In this document: positions 56,316-64,000 of the stretch, in pieces
How positions within the stretch are numbered: the stretch's first letter is position 1
How the letters are laid out: every line of letters starts with the position of its first letter
Program-made: the position numbers and the translations under genes
Notes under the pieces: model-generated
What the model saw: only the letters and a program-made list of their open reading frames with translations
Told to the model about the DNA's origin: nothing
The model's database searches: none
DNA from: Frondihabitans sp. PAMC 28766
Lineage (GTDB): Bacteria > Actinomycetota > Actinomycetes > Actinomycetales > Microbacteriaceae
NCBI RefSeq assembly: GCF_001577365.1
Contig: NZ_CP014513.1
Coordinates: 4,154,001 to 4,218,000 of the forward strand
Length of the DNA: 64,000 bases
Direction of reading: 5' to 3'

Positions 56316-57263
56316 CTAGGCGGTCACCCGGCTCACTTCGTACTCGCGGGTCAGCCAGGCGCCTTCGGGCCGCACCATGCAGGCCCGCTCGGTGGCGCAG
56401 GTCTTCCAGTCGGATTGCGCATAGACGAAGAAGGCCGCCTCCTTCGCCGCGATCTGCTTCGAGCTGAGGTTCGCAGGAAAGCGCTCGAGCGTGTAGCCGC
56501 GGTACCCCGCGAAGCTCGGCGCGCCCGACCCGGCCGGCCGCCCCTCGGCATGGACACGCTCGGCGAGGTAGGCCGCGACGTGGTGGTCGCTGTGGTCGCC
56601 GTCGCCGAAAGCGCCGATGTGATCGAGCGTCAGGATGCGGGTCGGCCGGGTCTCGTCCATGATCGAACGCAGCGCGGCGTGCAGGCTGGCCAGGGTGTGG
56701 GTGGCACTGCCGTCGACGGCGGTGATGGTCGACTGGCCGCCCTCCCACAGCCGCCGCAGGCTCGCGCCGCCCGACCGCCGGCCGCCCGCGCCGTCGACGC
56801 CGCCGTCTGGCAGGCGCAGGAACAGCAGGCGCACCCGTGGGGCCGCGGCCAGGGTCGCCTGCGCGACCGGGATGGCCGGTGCGCCGGGTCCGACGGACAG
56901 AGAGCGCTCCTCGTCGAGCCAGACGTCGCCGACTCCGAGCATGGCGGCGTAGGCGGCGCGGACGCCGGCCTCGCGCGCCTTCCAGTACCACTCCTCGTCG
57001 TCGTCGTCTCCCGCCGTCAGGTACACGGTCGTCATCGGGGTGCGCTCGTCGACGTCTGCCTGAAGGCTGAGGCTCTGGAAGAGCAGGTCGTCGTCCTGGT
57101 GCGCGAGGATGCGCAGCGTGCCGCCGACCGACACCGAGGCCGAGGCCGAGGGCAGCGTCGACACGGCGGCCGCAGCCCGCTGCTGCTGCTGCTGCCTCGC
57201 CGCTCGGGCTTGCGCTGCGAGGCGCGCCAGGCGGCGCCTCGCAATTCGGACGTAGGGCGTCAT
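56316..57263 (-). CDS. PIG-L/LmbE-like N-deacetylase
   Basis: 315 aa. A basic N-terminus with a Gln run (QQQQQR) is followed by ILAHQDDDLLFQSL, a variant of the family metal motif AHPDDE (Q for P, D for E), then YLTAGDDDDEEWYW and the second metal motif GDHSDHHVAAYLA. Family members deacetylate N-acetylglucosamine-type groups with Zn2+. It is the last gene of the flippase-GT2-GT4-membrane-protein operon (ATGA overlap), so it probably modifies that glycan. No clear signal peptide is seen, though the N-terminus is unusual. Confidence 0.82.
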   Translation of the reverse strand: MTPYVRIARRRLARLAAQARAARQQQQQRAAAAVSTLPSASASVSVGGTLRILAHQDDDLLFQSLSLQADVDERTPMTTVYLTAGDDDDEEWYWKAREAGVRAAYAAMLGVGDVWLDEERSLSVGPGAPAIPVAQATLAAAPRVRLLFLRLPDGGVDGAGGRRSGGASLRRLWEGGQSTITAVDGSATHTLASLHAALRSIMDETRPTRILTLDHIGAFGDGDHSDHHVAAYLAERVHAEGRPAGSGAPSFAGYRGYTLERFPANLSSKQIAAKEAAFFVYAQSDWKTCATERACMVRPEGAWLTREYEVSRVTA

Positions 57264-59473
57264 TTTTTGGTCAGCGCGTAGATCTCGGTGCCGTCGTGGC
57301 TGTAGGCCAGGGTCGACTCGGCGGCGATGTGGCTCTCGATCGAGGTGATCTCGGCTCGGGTGAACGTGCCGCTCTCGATGGCCGTGTGCGTCTGATTGGG
57401 AGAGAAGGCGACCCAGGTGGTGCCGCCGTCGTAGCGCTGCGCGATGAGCTCTTCGAGGCGCTTGTTGTTCACCCTGGTCGGGTCCTCGTTCTTGACGTCG
57501 GTCATGGCCGTCGACTGGGCGTAGCGCAGCAGCTGCTTCGGGTAGTTCGGCCCGATCAGCAGCGGGAAGGTGTCGTCGACGCTGAACACGGTGTCGTCGT
57601 CGTTGAAGTGCGCGTCGAGCCACAGCGCCCCGTTGACGTCGGCGCGCGAGATGCGGAGGCTCGCCTCGGGCTGGAAGTAGGTGCCGACGAACAGGATCAG
57701 CAGGACGGTGAGCGCGGCGATCAGCCCGGTCATGCGGATCGCCGGGCGCTTGCCCGACCAGAAGAGCCAGGCCACGCCCATGGCGTAGAACGGCAGGCCG
57801 AAGAGGAACACCCGGAACTTGCCCTCGCCGCCATAGCTCTGGCCGAAGAACGTGAACACCGGGGCGAACGCCAGCCACGCCACCACGAGCGTCGTGCGCA
57901 CGTGGCCGTTCAGGATGCGACGAACGAACCCGGCGAGAGCCAGCACGACGGCGACGCCGGTCAGCAGGATGACACCGTGGCTCTGCAGTGTCGCCGCCTC
58001 CGAGACGCCGAACGTGCTCACCGACGCCGTGCTGGCGTTGGCGACGGGATCGAAGCTCGAGAACAGGCCGAAGTTCGTCTCGACGTAGCCGAGGTTCGGG
58101 ATCAGGTAGACGACCGGCACCACGACCACGACCAGGGCGAGCCAGAGCGGGCGCAGGTAGCCGAAGACCAGCAGAGGCAGAAGCGCCAGGATCGCCACGT
58201 AGGGCGTGAGCTGGTGGCTGAACGTGATGACGACCTGCAGCACGATGATCGCGACGATCGCCAGGACGCGTGCACGGGGCGACCGGCCCGCGCCCAGCAG
58301 CTCGCCGTTGATCGTGCGACCAAACCGTCGAGCCGGGGTCGCGAGCACGTTTTCGAGCCATCTCAGCGGTCGCCGGGGCTCGCCCCCGAGGGTGTGGACG
58401 GCCACGAGCGCGGCCGTCAGGTAGAGCATGAACGCGAACGCCTGCGGCGAGTAGTAGTTCTGGCCCACCCAGTTGCCGACGGTGAACACGATCACCGCGG
58501 TCCAGGCCCAGCGCCGGTGGCGCGAGATCGAACGGGCGATCGCGAGCACGAGGAGGCCGTCGACGAGCGCAAAGGCGACCTCGGCCCATGCGGCGTAGTC
58601 GACCGCGTTCGGCAGGCCGATCGAGGTGCCGAGAGAGGCGGCGAACGAGAAGAAGCCCGGCCAGCGGTTGTAGATGTCGATCGACGGCTTCACGCTGCCG
58701 TGCGTGGCGATGTAGTTCGTGACGGCGATGTGCTTGTACACCCAGGGCAGGCGGGGTGCGTTCTCGACCACGTCGGCCGAGGCGTAGAGGATCACGATCA
58801 GCGTCGCGATGCTCCCGGCGAGGAGCCCGTGCGAGCGCAGCTTCGTGAAGAGGCCGAACATCACGACCGCGAAGGCCAGGGCGACCGAGACGTACCAGAC
58901 GGCGGGGAAGGCGGCGAGGAGGCCCAGCTGGCCGAGGTCCGTGGAGTTCGTCAGCGAGACGCCGACGATCCAGAGAACGAAGGCGACCGCGAGGGCGATC
59001 CACGCGCCGAGCACCGGGCGGGCGAGCCGGTGGCCCTGGGCCGACGCCGGGCGGGCGGGGGCGGGGTCGAGCTCGGCCCCTGATCCTGAATCGACGGCGA
59101 GCGCGCCTGCGGGCTTTCGCGCGATGAGGACGGCGGCGATCACCAGGATCGCGACGGCGGCGGGCTTCGGGTGCCAGAAGTGCGTCCACACCATCCCGAC
59201 GGCAACGACGGTCTCGAACAGGATGCTGCCGATCAGGGTCAGGGCGACGCGCGCAGCCGGTTCGATGGCGGCGAAGCGGCGCAGCAGTGTCCAGCCGGGC
59301 ACCAGCATCAAAGCGACGAGCACGACGATGGTACGGACGGGGCCCTGGGCGTCGAGCCCGATCAGAACCGCCGCGACGATGCCGAAGACGGCGAGGCCGA
59401 TCTCGGCGGCGCGCAGGGGCGCGAGGCGCGGCCGGGGATCGGTCGCGGGGGGCGCTTCGAGCTGGGTGGTCAT
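57260..59473 (-). CDS. Large polytopic membrane protein of glycan operon (GT-C or polymerase candidate)
   Basis: 737 aa with about 14 hydrophobic segments. A luminal-type loop contains HGSVKPSIDIYNRWPGFFSF and NWVGQNYYSPQAFAFMLY. A soluble C-terminal domain of about 120 residues (SVDDTFPLLIGPNYPKQLL to YALTKK) ends the protein. Topology resembles GT-C glycosyltransferases or polysaccharide polymerases, but no signature was recognised. ATGA overlaps on both sides place it firmly in the operon. The operon has a flippase but no other polymerase candidate, so polymerase is a reasonable guess. Confidence 0.7.
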   Translation of the reverse strand: MTTQLEAPPATDPRPRLAPLRAAEIGLAVFGIVAAVLIGLDAQGPVRTIVVLVALMLVPGWTLLRRFAAIEPAARVALTLIGSILFETVVAVGMVWTHFWHPKPAAVAILVIAAVLIARKPAGALAVDSGSGAELDPAPARPASAQGHRLARPVLGAWIALAVAFVLWIVGVSLTNSTDLGQLGLLAAFPAVWYVSVALAFAVVMFGLFTKLRSHGLLAGSIATLIVILYASADVVENAPRLPWVYKHIAVTNYIATHGSVKPSIDIYNRWPGFFSFAASLGTSIGLPNAVDYAAWAEVAFALVDGLLVLAIARSISRHRRWAWTAVIVFTVGNWVGQNYYSPQAFAFMLYLTAALVAVHTLGGEPRRPLRWLENVLATPARRFGRTINGELLGAGRSPRARVLAIVAIIVLQVVITFSHQLTPYVAILALLPLLVFGYLRPLWLALVVVVVPVVYLIPNLGYVETNFGLFSSFDPVANASTASVSTFGVSEAATLQSHGVILLTGVAVVLALAGFVRRILNGHVRTTLVVAWLAFAPVFTFFGQSYGGEGKFRVFLFGLPFYAMGVAWLFWSGKRPAIRMTGLIAALTVLLILFVGTYFQPEASLRISRADVNGALWLDAHFNDDDTVFSVDDTFPLLIGPNYPKQLLRYAQSTAMTDVKNEDPTRVNNKRLEELIAQRYDGGTTWVAFSPNQTHTAIESGTFTRAEITSIESHIAAESTLAYSHDGTEIYALTKK

Positions 59474-60666
59474 CGGTTCACTGGTGCTTTCCGGGCTGCG
59501 CTCGCAGCCATCAGGACGTTCTCGAGGTCGTCGACGTGCCTCTCGTACGAGAAGTGCGTCTCGACGAAGGCGCGGCAACGGAGGCCCAGCAGCGGGTCGC
59601 TCTCGTGCCAGTCGAGCAGCTGCGACAGCCGGGTCGCCAGGCCCTCCGCGTCGCCGGGGATGACGAGCATCGGCGCCATCTCGCCCGTGAGCACGTCGAC
59701 CATTCCGCCCTGGCGCGTGCCGATGGCGGGGCGACCGGTCGACATCGCCTCGACCAGCACGCGGCCGAAGCCTTCGGGCGCGATCGAGGGCGAGACGACG
59801 ACGTCTGCCGCGGTGAGCAGCGGCAGCACATCGCTCTGCACGGGCAGGACGCGCACGGAGCCCTCGGGCATCGCCGACAGCAGCTGCGCGATGGGCCCGT
59901 CGGCGTCCGAGCCCGCGAGCACCAGGACCGCCTTCGACGGGGCGAGGCCGAGGCCGCGCCACGCGTCGAGCAGCGTCGCCACGCCCTTGCTCTCGACCAG
60001 GCGGCCGAGGTAGAGCGCGACGCGCGTGCCGGGGTCGACGCCGAGGGCGATCTTGGCCTCGGCCTCGTCGGAGAGGTCGGCGAAGGGGTACTTGTCGGGC
60101 GGCACGGCGTTCGGCACGACGGCGACGCGGTCTTCCGGGATGCCGCGATCGACCCACTCCTGCTTCATGTAGTCGGAGACGGCGACGAACCGGGCGACCC
60201 TCCGCGAGAGAAGGCCGAGGTTGTTGTAATTGGGGGCGTGATGCAGGTGCACGACGAGTGGCAGCCGTGCGATCCGCGCGACGACCTGACCCCAGACGAG
60301 GTACTCCGGGCGGTTGAGCCAGAGCACGTCGGCGTGGGAGCGGCGAGCGGCGCGGGCGGCGCGCACGAAACGGGCGAGGTCGCGCAGCGCGTGGTTCGGC
60401 CGGAACAGGAACGAGAACGGACCCGTCATCCTGACGCCTTCGGCTTCGAAGCCCCGCCGCATCGACCCGTCACGCGCATAGAGGATCTCGACGGCGTGGC
60501 CGTCGGCCACGAGCGCGCGGGTGTCCTCGTCGAGGCACAGCTCGATGCCGCCGACCGGCTCCAAGAACTCGGTCGACGTCAGGATGCGCAAGCGGGCACG
60601 CGGGTCGCGCCGGCGGCTTCCGTGCCCGCCGGCGGTCGCATGCCTCGAATCGAGCACCACCGTCAC
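59470..60666 (-). CDS. Glycosyltransferase family 4
   Basis: 398-aa GT-B enzyme. N-terminal acceptor domain starts RILTSTEFLEPVGGIELCLD, with LVVHLHHAPNYNNLGLLSRR and VPNAVPPDKYPF; donor domain has ALYLGRLVESKGVATLLDAW and the EX7E-type motif PEGFGRVLVEAMSTGRPAIG (about 290-310). Retaining transfer from a nucleotide sugar to the growing lipid-linked glycan. The GTG start overlaps the upstream GT2 stop by GTGA. Confidence 0.88.
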   Translation of the reverse strand: MTVVLDSRHATAGGHGSRRRDPRARLRILTSTEFLEPVGGIELCLDEDTRALVADGHAVEILYARDGSMRRGFEAEGVRMTGPFSFLFRPNHALRDLARFVRAARAARRSHADVLWLNRPEYLVWGQVVARIARLPLVVHLHHAPNYNNLGLLSRRVARFVAVSDYMKQEWVDRGIPEDRVAVVPNAVPPDKYPFADLSDEAEAKIALGVDPGTRVALYLGRLVESKGVATLLDAWRGLGLAPSKAVLVLAGSDADGPIAQLLSAMPEGSVRVLPVQSDVLPLLTAADVVVSPSIAPEGFGRVLVEAMSTGRPAIGTRQGGMVDVLTGEMAPMLVIPGDAEGLATRLSQLLDWHESDPLLGLRCRAFVETHFSYERHVDDLENVLMAASAARKAPVNR

Positions 60667-62056
60667 GCCCTCGCGCCGACCGAGGTGCCCTCGCGGACGA
60701 CCTCGGGTGCGGCTTTGAGCGCCTGCGTCGACTTCCACCAGCGTCGGCTGCGGAGATAGGCGAGGGGGCCCTTGGGGTAGCCGCTGAGCTCGTCGAAGAC
60801 GAGCGACGCGGGGTAGCCGGTGTCGAGGGCCTGCTCGACAGCGGTCTGCTGCGGGCCGGCCGTGCCGCGCGAGCGGGTGACGACGCGGCCGATCGTCTGC
60901 TTGACCATCGTCACGGAGGCGAGCGGCACCTGCCAGCCGAGGCCCAGCAGGTGGCGCGGATCGGCCGCGGTGAGGGCGAACAGCAACGCCGTGAAGCCGA
61001 GGCCGTAGCCGTGCAGCTGGCTCTCGAGCTCGCGGAGCGACTGCCGGTGCCGGTGATGCACCACGGCGCCGGGCTCGAAGGCGAGCTTGTCGCCTCGCCA
61101 GAGCATCGTCATCAGGGTGGCCAGGTCTTCGCCGCCGAGAGCCGGGGTGCCTGTGCCGAGAGCGTTGTCGAAGCCGCCCGCGGCGATCAGCGATTCGCGA
61201 CGGTACGACATGTTGGCCCCTGCGCCGTACGCCCCGACGCCGTAGACGGCGAAGCGGGCGGACTCGAACCCGTCGGCCCCGTACGCCGCGATGCGCGACC
61301 CGCGGATCAGGCGCGGCACGTCGTCGACGGCGCGCAGGAGGGCGGGCGCGAAGAGGCGCTCGCCGCTGAAGCCGCCGTAATAGCGCTCGAACCAGAACTG
61401 CGCCGGTGTCTCGAGCTCGGCCGGCAGGATCATGCCGGTCATCACGTCGATGCGGTCGCGGCGCGAGAAGCGCTCGCCGATCACCCGCAGCCAGTTGTCG
61501 TCGACCCGCACGTCGTCGTCGGTGTAGGCGACGACGTCGTAGCGCGCGGCGGCGAGGCCGGCGTTGCGGGCGGCCGCGATGCCGGCCTTCCGCTGGTGCA
61601 CCACGCGAATGTGCGGGTACGGCTCGAGGAGGCCCGGCAGGATGTCGAACTCGGGGTCGACGACTCGGTTGTCGACCAGGATGAACTCGTGCTCGCCCTC
61701 GTACTGCTGGCGGGCAAGGCCCGTGAGCAGCTGCCGCAGGTCGTCTTCGCGAGCCACCATCGTGCAGACCACGACCGAGACGCTCGGCATCGGCAGCCCG
61801 GAGTCGTAGTCACGGTCGGTGTCGGGGGCCGGGTCGCGGCCAGCTCGACGAGCTGCGCGGCGGCGACGTCAGGGGTCTCGCCGAGGACGATGTCGACGGC
61901 GCCGACGGGCACCTCGTCGAGCCAGCCGATCACCAGGGCCGTCGAGTAGCGGTCGTCGCCGACGATGTCGGGGATGCCCTGCGCGAGGTCGATGTTGAGG
62001 ACGCGGCGGGGCTTCGGGCCGGCCTCTTCGAGTGCCGCGTGGTCGTGTGAGGTCAT
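60663..62056 (-). CDS. Glycosyltransferase family 2 with N-terminal extension (frameshift near 61836)
   Basis: 464 aa after repair. Residues 1-90 are an extension of unknown role (VLNIDLAQGIPDIVGDDRYS, VGAVDIVLGETPDVAAAQLV). Then a GT-A domain: SVSVVVCTMVARED, GIAAARNAGLAAARYDVVAY and TDDDVRVDDNW, with an ALGGEDLATLMTMLWRGD acceptor region. One C restored in the CCCCC run at about 61836 joins the extension to the catalytic domain. ATGA overlap with the flippase gene and GTGA with the GT4 gene. Confidence 0.82.
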
Positions 62057-63696
62057 GCTGGGGTCCCCCCGGTGGTGTGGACGTCGGCGGGCGTTTCGGG
62101 CGCACCGTCGGAGTCGTCAGAGATGGAAGTGGATTCGGTGGCGTCGCCCGCGCTCCGCGCCGACCGGAGCCGGACGAGGAACCAGGGCAGACAGGCGAGC
62201 GCCGCGGCCGTGCGCCCGAGGTTCCAGGCGAGGGTCTGCGGAAGCAGGATGGAGGCGCCGGCGACGAGCACGGACGCGAAGATCATGAGGGTGATGGTCG
62301 CGGACGGCCCGCGCCAGGGCGGCTTCGTCGCCGCTCGACGCCCGGTCGAGCCGCGCCGCCAGCCACGGAGGGCTCGCAGCTGCAGGATCGCGAGCACGCT
62401 GTACGCCACGAGCGTGGCCAGAGCCGCCCCGGTGATGCCCATGATCGGCACGAGCACGAGGTTGACGGCGATGTTGACGACCGCTGCCACGCCGGCGAGC
62501 GCGCCGAGCGTCTTGCCGCGCCGCTGCACGATCAGCAGCCGGTCGGTGGCGCCGCTCGCGGCGACCGGGAAGGCGGTGAGCGCCACGATGAAGACGACGA
62601 GGGTGAGGTCGTTCGGCTTGAAGCTCGCCGGAGCCAGGATCCGCAGCGCGAGAGGCGACACGAGGGTCACGGCCAGCGTGATCGGCATCAGCAGACGGTA
62701 GAGCTCGTCGCGCGACCGCATCGCCAGGGCGTACCGGGCGACCTCGCTGCGGAGTCTCGCGAACTGCGGCGTCCACGCCGAGTTCGTGAAGTTTAGCAGC
62801 AGGATCACCGCGGAGCCGACCACGTAGGCCACCTGGTAGCGACCCACCTCGGTCGCCCCGAGGTCGCGCTGCACGATCACGCGGTCACCCGCGTTGAGCA
62901 CGAAGTAGGCGAGCGACCCGAGCGCGAGCGGAATGCCCAGGGTGATCGCACGCCCGGTGACCTTCCACTGCCAGAGCCCGCGGATCCTGGGCTTCGTGAC
63001 CGCGAAACCGACGAACATCGCGAGGAACTGGCAGACGACGCCGCCCCAGGCGTAGGTGATCGCGTCGGAGCCGGGGATGGTGACGAGCAGGATCAGCCCG
63101 ACGAACGAGCCGCCGACGGCGCTCAGCACGCTGACGATCGAGAAGGTGCGGAGGCGGTCCTCGGCGATCAGCAGCGAGAGCATCACCTGAACGGCGGCCG
63201 ACGGCCCCGTCCACAGGATCACGAGGATCACGAGCTTCGGCTCGGCCGTGAAGCCGAGGGCACCGCCCCAGATCGGCGACGTCAGGAGTGCGAGCGCCGT
63301 GACGAGGAAGGAGATGACGACGGCCACGGCGACGAGACCGCGGGAGTCACGGGCGTCGCCGTCTTCGGCGCGCTGCAGCACGAGCGCCTGGTCGAGCCCC
63401 AGGAGGGCCACGACGCTGAGCACCTGGTAGAGCGCGATCGCCGTGGCGAGCGAGCCGAACTGGGTCGGGCCGAGCAGGTGCGCCAGGATTGGCGACACGA
63501 TCGTCGAGCCGAGCAGCTGCAGCGACCAGACCACCACGTAGAGCAGGCCGCGGCCGAAGAGGCCGGAGTTCGTCGGCTCGGTGGTCTGCTCGGTGCCGTG
63601 CTCGGCAGCCTGCTCGGCAGGCGACTGCTCGCCCGTCCGGGCGGCGCCGGAGACGGGTGCGGCCTGCGACATCTCGGCCGTCTCGGGCGCGCTCAT
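62053..63696 (-). CDS. Lipopolysaccharide/exopolysaccharide flippase (MOP superfamily)
   Basis: 547 aa. A Glu/Thr-rich cytoplasmic N-terminus (about 1-45) is followed by about 14 TM helices, including LQLLGSTIVSPILAHLLGPT and GIPLALGSLAYFVLNAGDRV, the usual start of polysaccharide flippases, and a final cytoplasmic tail rich in Ser/Asp/Glu. First gene of the second glycan operon. The ATG at 63696 was chosen; a longer frame to 63885 is Arg/Pro-rich and covers the promoter region. Confidence 0.85.
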   Translation of the reverse strand: MSAPETAEMSQAAPVSGAARTGEQSPAEQAAEHGTEQTTEPTNSGLFGRGLLYVVVWSLQLLGSTIVSPILAHLLGPTQFGSLATAIALYQVLSVVALLGLDQALVLQRAEDGDARDSRGLVAVAVVISFLVTALALLTSPIWGGALGFTAEPKLVILVILWTGPSAAVQVMLSLLIAEDRLRTFSIVSVLSAVGGSFVGLILLVTIPGSDAITYAWGGVVCQFLAMFVGFAVTKPRIRGLWQWKVTGRAITLGIPLALGSLAYFVLNAGDRVIVQRDLGATEVGRYQVAYVVGSAVILLLNFTNSAWTPQFARLRSEVARYALAMRSRDELYRLLMPITLAVTLVSPLALRILAPASFKPNDLTLVVFIVALTAFPVAASGATDRLLIVQRRGKTLGALAGVAAVVNIAVNLVLVPIMGITGAALATLVAYSVLAILQLRALRGWRRGSTGRRAATKPPWRGPSATITLMIFASVLVAGASILLPQTLAWNLGRTAAALACLPWFLVRLRSARSAGDATESTSISDDSDGAPETPADVHTTGGTPA

Positions 63697-63823
63697 CGCT
63701 TCTGCTCTGTCGATACTCGACCCGCGCGTGCGGGGAGGGCAGGGGGTCGCTGGTCGCGCAAGGGGATCCTGTCGGTTCGGGTTCCGAGTCGGAGGGAGCG
63801 GCCGGCCCCGATGGGCCGGCATC

Positions 63824-63893
63824 GGTTGGTTCAACGGTAGGCGACCAACCTTGGGGTCACAATGACGCTTTGTGGTGACAGACAAGTGTGTCT
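63824..63893. promoter_or_regulatory. Inverted repeats between flippase operon and dehydrogenase gene
   Basis: GGTTGGT (63824-63830) / ACCAACC (63844-63850) with a 13-base loop, and AGACA-agtg-TGTCT (63880-63893). Both lie between divergent genes and are possible operators. No clear consensus promoter was assigned. Confidence 0.35.
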
Positions 63894-63937
63894 AGTCTGT
63901 ACCCGAATGAATTCTCAGGGGCCGATAGCCTGGAGTC

Positions 63938-64000
63938 ATGCGCGCTCGACTCACCATCCTCGACGACTATCAGTCGGTCGCCCTCGCCTCCGCCGACTGG
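63938..64000 (+). CDS. D-2-hydroxyacid dehydrogenase family protein (3' partial)
   Basis: Only 21 codons are visible, ending at the window edge. RARLTILDDYQSVALASADW matches the very conserved start of actinobacterial D-isomer-specific 2-hydroxyacid dehydrogenases (LDDYQNVAL...ADW). ATG at 63938, preceded by GGAG. The NAD-binding and catalytic parts lie outside the window. Confidence 0.7.
   Translation, partial: MRARLTILDDYQSVALASADW

Overview
The window is high-GC DNA from an actinomycete, most likely a member of the Microbacteriaceae. This is inferred from the codon use, a CarD regulator, dense operons joined by ATGA/GTGA overlaps, and many secreted LamG/PKD proteins. No rRNA, tRNA, CRISPR array or phage was seen.

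1-14.9 kb is a surface-polysaccharide and secreted-protein locus. It begins with the end of a Wzz/BY-kinase-like protein whose kinase motifs are degenerate. A four-gene minus-strand operon follows: a giant PKD/LamG/beta-propeller protein, a glycosyltransferase, a flippase and a second glycosyltransferase. Next come a polymerase/ligase-like membrane protein, a TM-anchored protein and a divergent parallel beta-helix protein. 14.9-18.2 kb holds a MarR regulator and a compact TasA-like / SipW-like signal peptidase / LamG operon. 18.5-22.1 kb is an arabinose-type sugar operon (GH51, LacI, aldose epimerase) with a palindromic operator. 22.2-25.8 kb has CarD, a MarR-MntH pair and a divergent membrane protein with a 17-bp operator. 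25.9-29.0 kb looks acquired: a small secreted 4-Cys protein with an ABC transporter, in less GC-rich DNA. 29-36 kb holds a YkcB-type glycosyltransferase, an MFS exporter, and a GH3 glycosidase divergent from its TetR regulator. 36-42 kb has a 94-aa protein with a long leader, a two-component operon and an S53 peptidase. 42-56 kb holds TetR and small membrane proteins, a KAS II enzyme, a MarR / fused ABC exporter / FUSC block, two luciferase-like monooxygenases separated by hairpin repeats, and a DUF1275 protein. 56.3-63.7 kb is a second glycan operon (flippase, GT2, GT4, polytopic membrane protein, PIG-L deacetylase), followed by the start of a 2-hydroxyacid dehydrogenase.

An important caveat: eleven genes are broken by 13 frameshifts. 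Each can be repaired by restoring one G or C to a run of G or C. The uniform pattern argues for sequencing error, not pseudogenes, so these genes are annotated across their full spans.

The most interesting novel candidates are the SipW/TasA/LamG operon, three tandem hairpins sharing a CCCGAA loop before the giant PKD gene, a CCC-N6-GGG motif before several secreted-protein genes, the 4-Cys protein/ABC island, and REPIN-like 87-89 bp hairpin repeats.
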